This document shows positions 26,544 through 36,078 of a DNA stretch of 64,000 nucleotides, one piece after another (the stretch's first letter is position 1; every line of letters begins with the position of its first letter). The notes beneath the pieces are model-generated. The model made no database searches and was not told where the DNA came from. It saw only the letters and a program-made list of their open reading frames with translations. Made by a program: the position numbers and the translations under genes. This DNA comes from CAVRXQ01 sp963849105. Its GTDB lineage: Bacteria > Actinomycetota > Acidimicrobiia > Acidimicrobiales > Bog-793. The stretch is taken from the NCBI GenBank assembly GCA_963849105.1, contig CAWKGD010000006.1:310001-374000 (forward strand), written 5' to 3'.

Positions 26544-27397
26544 GCGATCTCGTCGATGCCTACCAGCACTGCGAGGAGATCACCCGCGCCGAGGCGCGCA
26601 ACTTCTCCTACGGGATCCGCCTCCTCCCGCACGACAAGCGCGACGCGATGTCCGCCCTGTACGCGTTCGCGCGACGGGTGGACGACATCGGTGACGGTAT
26701 CGGAGCCGCCGAGGACAAGCTCATCGCGCTCGCAAAGACCCGCCAAGAGATCGAAAAGATCGCATCAGGGAACCCACCAGCAGGCGACCCGGTGCTCATC
26801 GCGCTCGCCGACGCGATCGAGCGTTACTCGATGCCGACGGCCGCGTTGGGTGAGCTGGTCACCGGATGCGAGATGGACTGCCGACAGAAGCGTTACGAGA
26901 CCTTCGACGATCTCGCCGTCTACTGCCGCTGCGTCGCCGGATCGATCGGGAGGTTGTCGGTGTCGATCTTCGGCTCGAGCGACGACAAGGTGGCGCCGGG
27001 GTTCGCCGACACGCTCGGCATTGCGCTGCAGATGACGAACATCCTGCGCGACATCGTCGAGGATCGCGAGCGGATGGGCCGCATCTACCTGCCAGGCGAG
27101 GACCTCGCGCGTTTCGGATGCGCCCCCGATGCAACCGGTCCACTCGACGCGCTCGTCGATCTGGTGCATTTCGAAGCAGACCGGGCGCGTGCCCACTACC
27201 GCGAAGGGCTCCGTCTTCTCGCGCTTTTGGACCGGCGCTCGAGGGCGTGCGTCTCGGCGATGGCGGGGATCTACGCGCGGCTGCTGGAGCGGATCGAGAA
27301 GAACCCGATCGCCGTCTTGCACCACAGGGTGTCCCTCCCGAACTGGGAAAAGGCCTGGGTGGCGGCGGTAAGCCTCGCTGGGTCGTCGGTCGTATGA
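26540..27397 (+). CDS. hpnD: Presqualene diphosphate synthase HpnD
   Basis: Joins two farnesyl diphosphates to presqualene diphosphate. 285 residues. Motifs are RNFSYGIRLLP, YAFARRVDDIGDG (first Asp motif) and MTNILRDIVEDRERMGRIYLP (second). The ATG at 26540 overlaps the hpnC stop, which fixes the start. It is related to hpnC, reflecting an old duplication within the family. Confidence 0.92.
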   Translation: MSDLVDAYQHCEEITRAEARNFSYGIRLLPHDKRDAMSALYAFARRVDDIGDGIGAAEDKLIALAKTRQEIEKIASGNPPAGDPVLIALADAIERYSMPTAALGELVTGCEMDCRQKRYETFDDLAVYCRCVAGSIGRLSVSIFGSSDDKVAPGFADTLGIALQMTNILRDIVEDRERMGRIYLPGEDLARFGCAPDATGPLDALVDLVHFEADRARAHYREGLRLLALLDRRSRACVSAMAGIYARLLERIEKNPIAVLHHRVSLPNWEKAWVAAVSLAGSSVV

Positions 27398-28803
27398 GCG
27401 CTTCGTCTCGCCACGTCGTCATCGTCGGCGGCGGCCTCGCCGGGCTCGCCGCGGCGATCTCCTGTGCCGACAAAGGGGCTCGCGTGAGCCTTTTCGAGGC
27501 GCGCCCGCGCCTCGGCGGGGCGACGTGGTCCTTCGAGCGCAACGGGCTCCGCTTCGACAACGGCCAGCACGTCTTCTTGCGCTGCTGCACCGCCTATCGC
27601 GCGCTGCTCGATCGGCTCGGCACTTCCGAGTCCGCGGCGCTGCAGGATCGGCTTTCGGTTCCGGTGTTGCGGCGTGACGAATCGACGGGACGCGTCGATG
27701 TGGCTGAGATCCGCCGGAACTCGCTGCCAGCCCCCGTCAACTTCGCCGGATCGCTGCTTCGCTACCGGCATCTTCCGGTCCGTGACCGTCTGCGCGCGAT
27801 CCAGGCGGCGCTCGCCATCAAGCGCGTTGACCTCGATGACGCGAGGCTCGACGACCAGACGTTCGCATCGTTCCTCTCAGAACACGGTCAATCTCAAATC
27901 GCGATTTCGCGCTTTTGGGATCTCTTCACGTTGCCGACCGTGAACGTCCACGCCGATGAGGCGTCGTTCGCCTTGGCGGCGAAGGTGTTCAAAACAGGCC
28001 TATTCGACGAGACCGACGCCGCGGATATCGGATGGGCACACGTGCCGCTGGACGACATTCATGTCCGTCCCGCAGCCGCGCTCATCGAAAAGCTCGGCGG
28101 CACGATCCATCAGCGGATGAGGGTGAAAGCGATCGAGACGGTCGGCGACGGCACTTCGCGGCGCGTGACCGCCGTCGCCACCGAGTCAGGACGCGTCGGC
28201 GCCGACGCAGTCATCGTCGCCGTGCCCCACCGCCAGGCAGCGGAGCTCGTGCCGAAGACGGCGCGCTTTGACCCAGCGGCGCTTTCTCGACTCGGGTCGT
28301 CGCCGATCATCGACGTCCACGTCGTTTATGACCGCAAGGTCACCGATCTCAACTTTGCGGCCGCGGTGGATTCGCCGGTGCAGTTCGTCTTCGACAAGAC
28401 GGTCCCGGCAGGACTCGACCCTGCGAGTGGCCAGGTGCTTGCCGTTTCGGTCTCTGGGGCAGATGACGAGCACGGAGAACGGCCCGAGGTGCTGACCGAG
28501 CGCTTCTGTCGCGCACTCGAAGAGCTGTTTCCCAAGGCGCGCGAAGCAAAGGTGGTCGACGCCGTCGTCAGCCGGGAACATGATGCGACCTTCCGCGGTA
28601 CGCCGGGAACGCGGCGCCTGCGCGCCCCGACCGAGATCGGTATCGGCGGATGCTTCCTCGCCGGCGCCTGGACCGACACCGGCTGGCCAGCGACGATGGA
28701 AGGCGCCGTGCGCAGCGGCAACGCCGCGGCCAGCTCCGCGCTCTCCTATCTCTCTTTGGCGCCGATCGGAGCGACGACGCGCACCACGGAGGTCTTCGCG
28801 TGA
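27394..28803 (+). CDS. hpnE: Hydroxysqualene dehydroxylase HpnE (FAD-dependent)
   Basis: Reduces hydroxysqualene to squalene. 469 residues. The dinucleotide-binding start HVVIVGGGLAGLAAAISC, the ARPRLGGATWSF loop and the C-terminal FLAGAWTDTGWPATMEGAVRSG, which completes the FAD site, are those of the amine-oxidase-like family. ATG 27394 overlaps the hpnD stop (ATGA). Together with hpnC and hpnD this replaces the single-enzyme squalene synthase. Confidence 0.92.
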   Translation: MSASSRHVVIVGGGLAGLAAAISCADKGARVSLFEARPRLGGATWSFERNGLRFDNGQHVFLRCCTAYRALLDRLGTSESAALQDRLSVPVLRRDESTGRVDVAEIRRNSLPAPVNFAGSLLRYRHLPVRDRLRAIQAALAIKRVDLDDARLDDQTFASFLSEHGQSQIAISRFWDLFTLPTVNVHADEASFALAAKVFKTGLFDETDAADIGWAHVPLDDIHVRPAAALIEKLGGTIHQRMRVKAIETVGDGTSRRVTAVATESGRVGADAVIVAVPHRQAAELVPKTARFDPAALSRLGSSPIIDVHVVYDRKVTDLNFAAAVDSPVQFVFDKTVPAGLDPASGQVLAVSVSGADDEHGERPEVLTERFCRALEELFPKAREAKVVDAVVSREHDATFRGTPGTRRLRAPTEIGIGGCFLAGAWTDTGWPATMEGAVRSGNAAASSALSYLSLAPIGATTRTTEVFA

Positions 28804-29849
28804 CGACGCCGAGGAGCGCGCAGGAGATCCTCGAGGGCTCGCGGGAGGTCGTCGCGCCGGCGCTCCACCGTGCTGTGGCGACGCTGTCGGCCGAGGTCCG
28901 TCCGGTCGCTGAGTACCACTTCGGCTGGCGTGATGCTGAGGGCCGCGTCGTCGCGCACGACGGCGGCAAAGGGGTACGTCCAGCGCTCGCTGTGCTGTCC
29001 GCCGAGGCGGTCGGCGTGTCGCCGGAGTTCGGGATCCCGGGTGCCGTGGCGGTCGAGCTCGTCCACAACTTCTCGCTGATCCATGACGACGTCGTCGATC
29101 ACGACGCGGAACGCCGTCACCGCCCCTCGGTGTGGGCCTTGTTCGGCATCGGCAAGGCGGTGATCGTCGGTGACGCCCTGTTGGCGCTCGCCGAGCAAAG
29201 CCTCCTCGAGTCGGCGCGCATTCTCGGCGTCGGGGCCGACGCGAAGGAAACGGCGGTCGCCCGCGCGGCGCGCCGGATCGCCGACGCGACGGCGAGGATG
29301 ATCGCTGGGCAAGCCCTCGACATGGCGTTCGAGCACACCGACGCCGTCGGCTTCGACGCCTGTCGCGAGATGGAGGCTGGCAAGACCGGTGCCCTGTTGA
29401 GCTGCGCCTCGGCCGTCGGTGCCGAGTTCGCCGGGGCCGATTCCGAACCCGTCGCGGCACTGGCGCGCTTCGGCCTCGAGCTCGGCCTCGCCTTCCAGGC
29501 GATCGACGACATCCTCGGGATTTGGGGGGACCCGGCGCGCACCGGCAAGCCGGCAGGGAGCGATCTGCGCGCCGGGAAGATGAGCCTGCCGATTGTCGCG
29601 GCGCTCGAGCGTGGCGGCCCGGAATCCGACGAATTGCGCGTGCTGTTGCGACGCGAACACCTCGACGACGACGCGACCGGCCGCGCGGCGCAGCTGGTCG
29701 AGAAGTCGGGCGGCCGCCAGCTCGCGCTCGACGAAGCTGCCCACCGGCTTGACGCCGCCCTTGCGGCGATTTCGCTCGACGCGATCACCGAGCATGCGCG
29801 CGAGGAGCTTGCCGAGCTCGCCCGTTTCGTAATCGAACGGGAGTTCTGA
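28800..29849 (+). CDS. Polyprenyl (farnesyl/geranylgeranyl) diphosphate synthase
   Basis: Chain elongation of isoprenoid diphosphates, most likely to farnesyl diphosphate for the squalene steps. 349 residues. The first aspartate-rich motif is IHDDVVDHDAERR and the second FQAIDDILG; the basic GGKGVRPAL is the allylic-site loop. The GTG start overlaps the hpnE stop (GTGA). Product length cannot be read with certainty. Confidence 0.9.
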   Translation: MTTPRSAQEILEGSREVVAPALHRAVATLSAEVRPVAEYHFGWRDAEGRVVAHDGGKGVRPALAVLSAEAVGVSPEFGIPGAVAVELVHNFSLIHDDVVDHDAERRHRPSVWALFGIGKAVIVGDALLALAEQSLLESARILGVGADAKETAVARAARRIADATARMIAGQALDMAFEHTDAVGFDACREMEAGKTGALLSCASAVGAEFAGADSEPVAALARFGLELGLAFQAIDDILGIWGDPARTGKPAGSDLRAGKMSLPIVAALERGGPESDELRVLLRREHLDDDATGRAAQLVEKSGGRQLALDEAAHRLDAALAAISLDAITEHAREELAELARFVIEREF

Positions 29850-29850
29850 G

Positions 29851-31830
29851 ATGGCGCGTCGCCCCGCACCTTCACTGCTCGACGCGGCGAGCGCGACGCG
29901 GGATCGCGCCCGCGCCCTGTTGCTCGACCTCCAAAACGAAGACGGCTGGTGGAAGGGCGAGCTCGAGACGAACGTCACAATGGACGCGGAGGACCTGTTG
30001 TTGCGGGAGTTCCTCGGCGTCCGGACAGAGGACGACACCCGTACCGCGGCGAACTGGATCAGGTCCCAACAGCGCGACGACGGGACGTGGGCGAACTTCT
30101 ACGGCGGGCCGGGCGAACTTTCGACGACGATCGAGGCGTACGTTGCCCTCCGGCTCGCCGGAGAGGACCCGGCGGCTCCGCACATGGAAAAGGCCGCCGC
30201 GTTTGTTCGCGGCGCAGGAGGCATCGAGGGGTCGCGCGTCTTCACGCGCATCTGGCTGGCACTCTTCGATCTGTGGTCCTGGGACGACCTCCCGGCGATG
30301 CCCCCGGAGTTCGTCGCGCTACCGCCGTGGTTCCCCGGCAACATCTACGACTTCGGGTGCTGGGCGCGCCAGACGGCCGTCGCGGTCACCGTCGTCGGCG
30401 CCTACCGCCCGCACCACCCGATCGCGTTCGGCGTCGACGAGCTCTTTTCCGGGCAAGCCCCTCGTCGCGCGAAGCCTGGGTTCGCGACTTGGGCGGAGCG
30501 TTTCGCATTACTGGACCGGGCGCTCCACCGCTACGAAGAGCTCCTCTTGCGGGCGCCGCTCTTGCGCCGAACGGTGCGTGAGTGGGCGCTTCGTCGCGCC
30601 GAGACCTGGATCGTTCGCCGCCAGGAGGCCGACGGCAGCTGGGGCGGGATCCAACCGCCGTGGGTGTACTCGATTCTCGCTTTGCACCTGCGCGGCTATC
30701 CCGTCAACCACCCGGTGATCACCGCCGCCTTCGACGGTCTCGAAGGGTTCTTGATTCGCGAAGGTGACGTCCGGCGACTCGAGGCGTGCCAGTCTCCGGT
30801 CTGGGACACCGCGCTCGCGGTGATCGCGCTCGCCGACGCGGGAGTGGAAAGCGACGACGGGGCGCTGCGCCGCGCGGCAAGGTGGCTCCTCGACGAGGAA
30901 GTGACGATGCGCGGCGACTGGGCGCTGCGCCGGCCGAGCGTCCCAACCGGCGGGTGGGCGTTCGAATTCGCGAATGACAACTACCCCGACATCGACGACA
31001 CCGCAGAAGTCGTGCTCGCGCTGCGACGCGTCGCCGACGACGCGGCCGACGACGCGGCCGACGACGCGGTCGAACGGGGCATCGCCTGGGTCGAAGGCAT
31101 GGCGTCCAAAGACGGCGCCTGGGGCGCCTTTGACGCCGACAACATCCGCGAGATCCTCTATCAGCTCCCCTTCTGCGATTTCGGCGCGGTGATCGACCCG
31201 CCGAGCGCCGACGTCACGGCGCACATCGTCGAGATGCTGGCGCACGAGAAGACGGCGACGCCCGCGATCCTGCGTGGCGGCGTCGACTGGTTGTTGCGCC
31301 AACAAGAAGACGACGGGGCGTGGTTCGGCCGCTGGGGCGTGAACTACGTCTACGGCACCGGTGCCGCGGTTCCCGCGCTCGTCGCGGCGGGCATCGCGAT
31401 CAACGACCCGGCGATCCTGCGTGCCGTCGAGTTCTTAGAACAGCACCAGAATCCAGACGGCGGCTGGGGCGAGGACATCCGCTCCTACGACAACCCTTTG
31501 TTGCGCGGTATCGGCGAGTCGACGGCGTCGCAGACGGCCTGGGCGCTGCTCGCGCTCGTCGCGGCCGGACGTCACGACAGCGAGTCCGCGCGCCGCGGCG
31601 TCGGGTTCTTGGTCACGACCCAACGTGACGACGGCAACTGGGACGAGCCGTGGTACACCGGGACGGGGTTTCCCGGCGACTTCTACCTCAATTACCACCT
31701 CTATCGGTTGGTGTTCCCGCTCTCCGCGCTCGGACGATGGTGCGCGGCGGTAGCGCAGGAGATGCCAGCTGAAGAGATCGTCGTTTGTGATAGCGAGGAC
31801 GAAGTCGCCGTCGGTGAGGAAGTCGCGTGA
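29851..31830 (+). CDS. shc: Squalene-hopene cyclase
   Basis: Cyclises squalene to hopene/hopanol at the membrane. 659 residues, family-typical. The catalytic acid motif DIDD is at Asp380-Asp383 (NDNYPDIDDTAE), and QW repeats appear throughout (e.g. QRDDGTWANFYGG, QEADGSWGGIQPPW, QNPDGGWGEDIRSYDN). Between the acid motif and the next repeat lies an ADDA x3 insertion coded by a perfect 12-bp tandem repeat. One base separates its ATG from the upstream stop. Confidence 0.95.
   Translation: MARRPAPSLLDAASATRDRARALLLDLQNEDGWWKGELETNVTMDAEDLLLREFLGVRTEDDTRTAANWIRSQQRDDGTWANFYGGPGELSTTIEAYVALRLAGEDPAAPHMEKAAAFVRGAGGIEGSRVFTRIWLALFDLWSWDDLPAMPPEFVALPPWFPGNIYDFGCWARQTAVAVTVVGAYRPHHPIAFGVDELFSGQAPRRAKPGFATWAERFALLDRALHRYEELLLRAPLLRRTVREWALRRAETWIVRRQEADGSWGGIQPPWVYSILALHLRGYPVNHPVITAAFDGLEGFLIREGDVRRLEACQSPVWDTALAVIALADAGVESDDGALRRAARWLLDEEVTMRGDWALRRPSVPTGGWAFEFANDNYPDIDDTAEVVLALRRVADDAADDAADDAVERGIAWVEGMASKDGAWGAFDADNIREILYQLPFCDFGAVIDPPSADVTAHIVEMLAHEKTATPAILRGGVDWLLRQQEDDGAWFGRWGVNYVYGTGAAVPALVAAGIAINDPAILRAVEFLEQHQNPDGGWGEDIRSYDNPLLRGIGESTASQTAWALLALVAAGRHDSESARRGVGFLVTTQRDDGNWDEPWYTGTGFPGDFYLNYHLYRLVFPLSALGRWCAAVAQEMPAEEIVVCDSEDEVAVGEEVA
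31033..31068 (+). repeat. 12-bp tandem repeat x3 inside shc
   Basis: GCCGACGACGCG occurs three times head to tail at 31033, 31045 and 31057, coding ADDA three times. It keeps the frame. It sits in a loop between the DIDD motif and the following repeat of the cyclase, and could vary in copy number between strains. Confidence 0.85.
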
Positions 31831-32444
31831 CGCGCGCGACGACCTATCTCGCAGCCCTGCGGATCGAAGCGCTCGCGCTGCGCCTCGGCGCGCCGAGCGC
31901 GCGCGTCATCTCCTTCGGTATGGGGGAACGGAAAGCCGAAGCCGCGGCGGCGCGGCTTTTGCAGGTGCCGGCCGGTCCGGTCGTCCTCTTCGGGTTCTCC
32001 GGCTCGCTCGACCACTCGCTGCGCCCAGGAGACCTCGTTGTGGCGACCGAGCTCGGCTTTGTCGGTCTCGACGAGACCGTGGCGCTGCCAAACGCGAAGG
32101 AGATCGCAAAACGGCTCGAAAGCCGGGGCCTCCGTGTCGTGCCCGCTCCCGTCGTCACCTCCCGTAGGCTCGTCGTCGGCGACGAGGCGAGAGCCAAGGC
32201 CGCTGCCCGCGGTGCCGTGGCGGTGGACATGGAGTCGTGGTCGTTCGCGTCGTTGGCTCGTGATCGGCACTTCACCGTGATCCGGGCAATCGTCGACGTG
32301 CCAGGTCGTGAAGTGCGATCGGCGTCGACACCGCTCGCGGCGATGCGTGCGGCAGTAGCACTCGGACGCGCAGCGCGCGTAATGCAGCAATCGACAACGC
32401 TTTTCGAAGTTCCAATCAGCAATGAACAGTTCGGAGAGAACTGA
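31827..32444 (+). CDS. hpnG: HpnG-like adenosylhopane nucleosidase/phosphorylase
   Basis: HpnG releases adenine from adenosylhopane to give ribosylhopane. 205 residues of the nucleoside-phosphorylase fold: VVLFGFSGSLDHSLRPGDLVVATEL, then the active-site AVDMESWSFASLAR in which Met-Glu binds the ribose. The length is at the short end for the fold. GTG overlaps the shc stop (GTGA) and its own stop overlaps hpnH (TGATG), placing it squarely in the side-chain steps. Confidence 0.82.
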   Translation: MTRATTYLAALRIEALALRLGAPSARVISFGMGERKAEAAAARLLQVPAGPVVLFGFSGSLDHSLRPGDLVVATELGFVGLDETVALPNAKEIAKRLESRGLRVVPAPVVTSRRLVVGDEARAKAAARGAVAVDMESWSFASLARDRHFTVIRAIVDVPGREVRSASTPLAAMRAAVALGRAARVMQQSTTLFEVPISNEQFGEN

Positions 32445-33451
32445 TGGCGATTCCGATCCGACAGAATCTGCGCATGGCGGCGTACCTCACGCGCCAAAGG
32501 CTCGCCGGGCGAGAAAGGTACCCCTTGATCGTTGAACTCGAGCCGCTCTTTGTCTGCAACTTGGCGTGCCCGGGTTGCGGCAAGATCCAGTACCCGACGG
32601 AGATCCTGCGCAAGCGCCTCACCCCCGAGGACGCCTTCGCCGCGATCGAAGAGTCCGGCGCGCCGATGGTCTCGATCGCGGGCGGTGAGCCGCTTCTGCA
32701 TCCCCAGATCGAAGAGATCGTCAACGGCCTGATCGCGCGCAAGCGCTTCGTCTATCTGTGCACGAACGCTGTATTGATGAAGAGGAAGATCGATCGCTTC
32801 AAGCCCTCTTCGCGCTTCGCGTGGGTGATCCACCTCGACGGGCTGAAAGATCGCCACGACGCGGCGGTCGACAAGGAAGGCGTTTTCGAGACGGCGATCG
32901 AGGCGATCAAGCTGGCGAAGCGGAAGGGCTTCCGGGTGACGACGAACTCGACGTTCTTCACCCACGACTCTCCGAAAACGATTCGAGAGGTGCTCAACTT
33001 CCTGAACGACGAGTTGAAAGTCGACTCGATGATGATCTCACCCGCTTACGCGTACGAAAAAGCCCCCGACCAGGAACATTTCCTTCCAGTCGACCAGGCG
33101 CGGCAGGTGTTCCAGGAGGCGTTCTCCGACGGACACCGGAAGAAATGGCGGCTTAACCACACGCCGCTTTTCCTCGACTTCTTGGAAGGCAAGGTCGATT
33201 ACCAGTGCACGCCGTGGGGCGTGCCGAGTTACTCGATCTTTGGCTGGCAGCGCCCGTGCTACCTGATGGCCGACGGCTATACCGCGACCTACAAGGAGCT
33301 CGTCGAGACGACCGACTGGGACAAGTACGGCCGCGGCCGCGATCCCCGCTGTGACAACTGCATGGCGCACTGCGGCTACGAGCCATCCGCGGTTGCTGCG
33401 ACGACGTCTTCGTGGCGCCAGTCGGTCCGCGCCGCGGTCGGCACGCACTGA
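32444..33451 (+). CDS. hpnH: Radical SAM adenosylhopane synthase HpnH
   Basis: Attaches the adenosyl group to hopene, the first side-chain step to C35 hopanoids. 335 residues with the radical SAM motif CNLACPGC (Cys38, Cys42, Cys45), SIAGGEPLLHPQIEEI and a C-terminal Cys-rich part (DPRCDNCMAHCGYEPSA). This is the last operon gene, about 45 bp before a tRNA. Confidence 0.93.
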   Translation: MAIPIRQNLRMAAYLTRQRLAGRERYPLIVELEPLFVCNLACPGCGKIQYPTEILRKRLTPEDAFAAIEESGAPMVSIAGGEPLLHPQIEEIVNGLIARKRFVYLCTNAVLMKRKIDRFKPSSRFAWVIHLDGLKDRHDAAVDKEGVFETAIEAIKLAKRKGFRVTTNSTFFTHDSPKTIREVLNFLNDELKVDSMMISPAYAYEKAPDQEHFLPVDQARQVFQEAFSDGHRKKWRLNHTPLFLDFLEGKVDYQCTPWGVPSYSIFGWQRPCYLMADGYTATYKELVETTDWDKYGRGRDPRCDNCMAHCGYEPSAVAATTSSWRQSVRAAVGTH

Positions 33452-33497
33452 TCCGCTTCGCTTCGCCCAAATGAGTCCCGCGTAGGCTTTGTCGGGC

Positions 33498-33574
33498 GGG
33501 GCTGTAGCTCAGCTGGCTAGAGCGACTGGTTTGCAACCAGTAGGTCGTGGGTTCGAGTCCCATCAGCTCCACCA
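33498..33574 (+). tRNA. tRNA-Ala (TGC anticodon)
   Basis: The acceptor GGGGCTG pairs with CAGCTCC, including the G3-U70 pair that marks alanine tRNAs. The anticodon stem ACTGG/CCAGT encloses the loop TTTGCAA, anticodon TGC. The T-arm GTGGG TTCGAGT CCCAT is intact and CCA is encoded at 33572-33574. No duplicated 3' end is seen downstream, so there is no sign of an integrated element here. Confidence 0.95.
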
Positions 33575-33897
33575 CAAACCCGGGAGCGACTGGCAACAGC
33601 GGGAATGCGGGACGAAAGCGCCGCGGAAGCCGGAAACCTGGGCGGGAGCGAGGCAATCGGACCCGACGGGCCACCGAGATCCCGGGAGCTGCACGGTTTC
33701 CTCTCACTGCTCACACTTCTGGGAAGGTCCCGAGCAAGCTGCGAGCGTTGCTTCGTTGTGGAAGTCAGCGGTCTGGCCGAACCGGGATGAAGGGCGGCAA
33801 CTCTACGCGGGCCCGAACAGGTTCGGAGTGCTCGGTCGCCTGAGCCGTTGGAACCTCGGCCCGGCGAGCCGTTCCAGAGCCTCGTTACGCTGCGCCG
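33575..33897. other. Intergenic after tRNA-Ala, no gene seen
   Basis: Open frames on the plus strand (e.g. from 33547 and 33605) run through but have no protein-like composition. It should carry the promoter of the MMPL gene. I found no repeat of the tRNA end and no other RNA. Confidence 0.35.
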
Positions 33898-36075
33898 ATG
33901 CTTGAGCGCTGGACGCGCGCTGTAATTCGCTGGCGTTTCGTCGTGATTGGTTTCTGGATCGCCGTCGTCGTCATTGGGTCGATCTCGGCGGTCCGGCTCC
34001 CAGGCCTTCTCTCCACCTCTCTAGCCGTTCCAGGAACTCCTTCCGGACGCGCAGACGCGATCTTGGCGCGGCATTTTGGCGAAAACACCGAAGGCTCGTT
34101 CACCGTTGTCTATCGCGTCCCGCACCACCTGTCGGTTCGCACAATCGATGTCTTGGATCTACGCCTTGCCCTCGCGGCTCGCTCTGTGCGCACCGGCCGC
34201 TCGACGAAACTCATGTCCGCACCTGGCATCCTCTACGCCAACATCAACACTTCTCTTGACCTGCAAGAAGCAGCGACGTACACGGGCGCGCTGCGCCGCG
34301 CCTTGACAGCGCAGCGGTTCCCGGTCACCTACGTGACTGGAGAACCCGCGATCCAGCACGACGTCGTCCCGATACTCGCATCTGACCTGCGTCGCGGTGA
34401 GATCATCGCCGTCCCCGTTGCGTTGATATTGCTCATCGTCGTTCTCGGATTCTCTGCGGCGGTGATAACGCCGCTCATCATCGCCGCCTGCACATCGATG
34501 GCAGCGCTCGCAATCGTTTACGTGGTCGCGCACGAGATGCTGATCGCGCTCTACGTTCCGAATCTCGTTCTATTTATCGGGCTCGGTCTCGCGGTTGACT
34601 ATTCGCTCCTCATCGTGCACCGATTCAAAGAGGAACTCGGCGCAAACAACCGAGGCGTCGACGACGCAATCGTGAGAACGATGTCGACGGCTGGACGGAC
34701 CGTGCTCTTTTCCGGGCTTGCTGTGGCGATCGGGCTTTCGGTGATGCTGGTCATTCCGGTTCCGTTCGTCCGCTCGCTCGGAATCGCGGGATGTCTCGTT
34801 CCGCTCATCGCCATTGTCCTGACGCTGACGCTGCAGCCGACGCTGCTCTCATTGCTCGGGCGCCGTGGAATCCATGGTCTTTCTCTTCGACGGTTCGGAA
34901 CGGCGCGTGACCTCGAGCACGGCCTCTGGTCCCGCATCGCTCAAATCATCACGCGTCGCCCGGTCGCCGTGGTGGCTGGCTCGACCGCAGCGCTGCTCGC
35001 CGCCGTCATCCCGATTGCTTGGCTCCAGCTCACACCAGGGTCGATCACAGCCATCCCGCAAGACACCGGATCCGCCCGCGGTCTGGCGCTCCTCAGCGAT
35101 CGAGCAGGGGCAGGGGCGATCACCCCGCTTGAAGTGGTCTTCGACGCTGGCGCGCCTGGGAGAGCTCGCACACCCGCCGTGTCCGCGGCGACACTTCGAC
35201 TCGCTCGGGAACTCGTCAAAGATCCCGAGGTCTACATCGTTGAGATCGGTTCGAAACCGCCCTATATCGATACCTCGGGGCAGTACGGTCACATCGTTGT
35301 CATCGGACGCCACGACTTTGGCGACATTGCGTCCCGCCAACTTGTCAGCGACTTACGCCTCCGATTCGTTCCGGACGCCCACTTTCCTTCGTCGACCCGC
35401 GTCTTAGTCGGCGGCGCTCCTGCCGAAGGCGTCGACTTTCTGGCGCGCGTCTACGGGGTATTCCCCTGGATCATCCTTATCGTGCTGGTGCTCTCCTACC
35501 TCGTGATGTTGCGTGCCTTCCGCTCGCTCCTGCTGCCATTGATGGCCATCTTCCTCGATTCGATCTCGATCGCAGCGACCTATGGATTGCTTGTCGTAAT
35601 CTTCCGTTTCGGCGTCGGCGCGGACGTGCTCGGCCTCGACCGCGTCTCTCAAATCGAGGGATGGGTCCCTGTCTTCCTCTTTGCGGTTCTCTTCGGCCTC
35701 TCGATGGACTACGAGTTCTTTCTCGTGAGACGCATGCGTGAGGCGTGGGACCGCGGATTCGACGCCGCCGGCGCCGTCATCGAGGGACTCGCCAGGACGG
35801 GACGCATCGTCAGCGTCGCGGCGCTCATCATGGTCGGCGCGCTTTCTGGGCTCGTCGCCGGTCGCGTCGTCGACCTTCAGGAGCTTGGCGTCGGACTCGC
35901 GCTCGGCGTCCTCATCGACGCGACCGTCGTGCGCGGACTGTTGTTGCCGGGCCTGATGACGCTTCTCGGCCCCTGGAGCTGGTGGCTCCCCCAACCCGTC
36001 GCCAACCTGGCACGCATCGAGTCCTCGCCGATAGGCGATCGCCACGGCGAGTCGACTCGACGCGTGCCTAGGTAG
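33898..36075 (+). CDS. MMPL-family (RND) exporter
   Basis: 725 residues with two similar halves. Each half has one membrane helix, a periplasmic domain and five helices. GLGLAVDYSLLIVHRFKEEL in half one and LFGLSMDYEFFLVRRMREAW in half two are the paired MMPL proton-relay segments (DYSLLI / DYEFFL). Such exporters move lipids or hydrophobic molecules out using the proton gradient. Its place after hpnH recalls the RND exporter HpnN of hopanoid clusters, so hopanoid transport is a possible role, inferred only from position and family. Confidence 0.85.
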   Translation: MLERWTRAVIRWRFVVIGFWIAVVVIGSISAVRLPGLLSTSLAVPGTPSGRADAILARHFGENTEGSFTVVYRVPHHLSVRTIDVLDLRLALAARSVRTGRSTKLMSAPGILYANINTSLDLQEAATYTGALRRALTAQRFPVTYVTGEPAIQHDVVPILASDLRRGEIIAVPVALILLIVVLGFSAAVITPLIIAACTSMAALAIVYVVAHEMLIALYVPNLVLFIGLGLAVDYSLLIVHRFKEELGANNRGVDDAIVRTMSTAGRTVLFSGLAVAIGLSVMLVIPVPFVRSLGIAGCLVPLIAIVLTLTLQPTLLSLLGRRGIHGLSLRRFGTARDLEHGLWSRIAQIITRRPVAVVAGSTAALLAAVIPIAWLQLTPGSITAIPQDTGSARGLALLSDRAGAGAITPLEVVFDAGAPGRARTPAVSAATLRLARELVKDPEVYIVEIGSKPPYIDTSGQYGHIVVIGRHDFGDIASRQLVSDLRLRFVPDAHFPSSTRVLVGGAPAEGVDFLARVYGVFPWIILIVLVLSYLVMLRAFRSLLLPLMAIFLDSISIAATYGLLVVIFRFGVGADVLGLDRVSQIEGWVPVFLFAVLFGLSMDYEFFLVRRMREAWDRGFDAAGAVIEGLARTGRIVSVAALIMVGALSGLVAGRVVDLQELGVGLALGVLIDATVVRGLLLPGLMTLLGPWSWWLPQPVANLARIESSPIGDRHGESTRRVPR

Positions 36076-36078
36076 CTG

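Noticed and set aside
33498..33897. tRNA-Ala as an integration site
   Set aside because: No repeat of the tRNA 3' end, integrase gene or phage gene is seen nearby.
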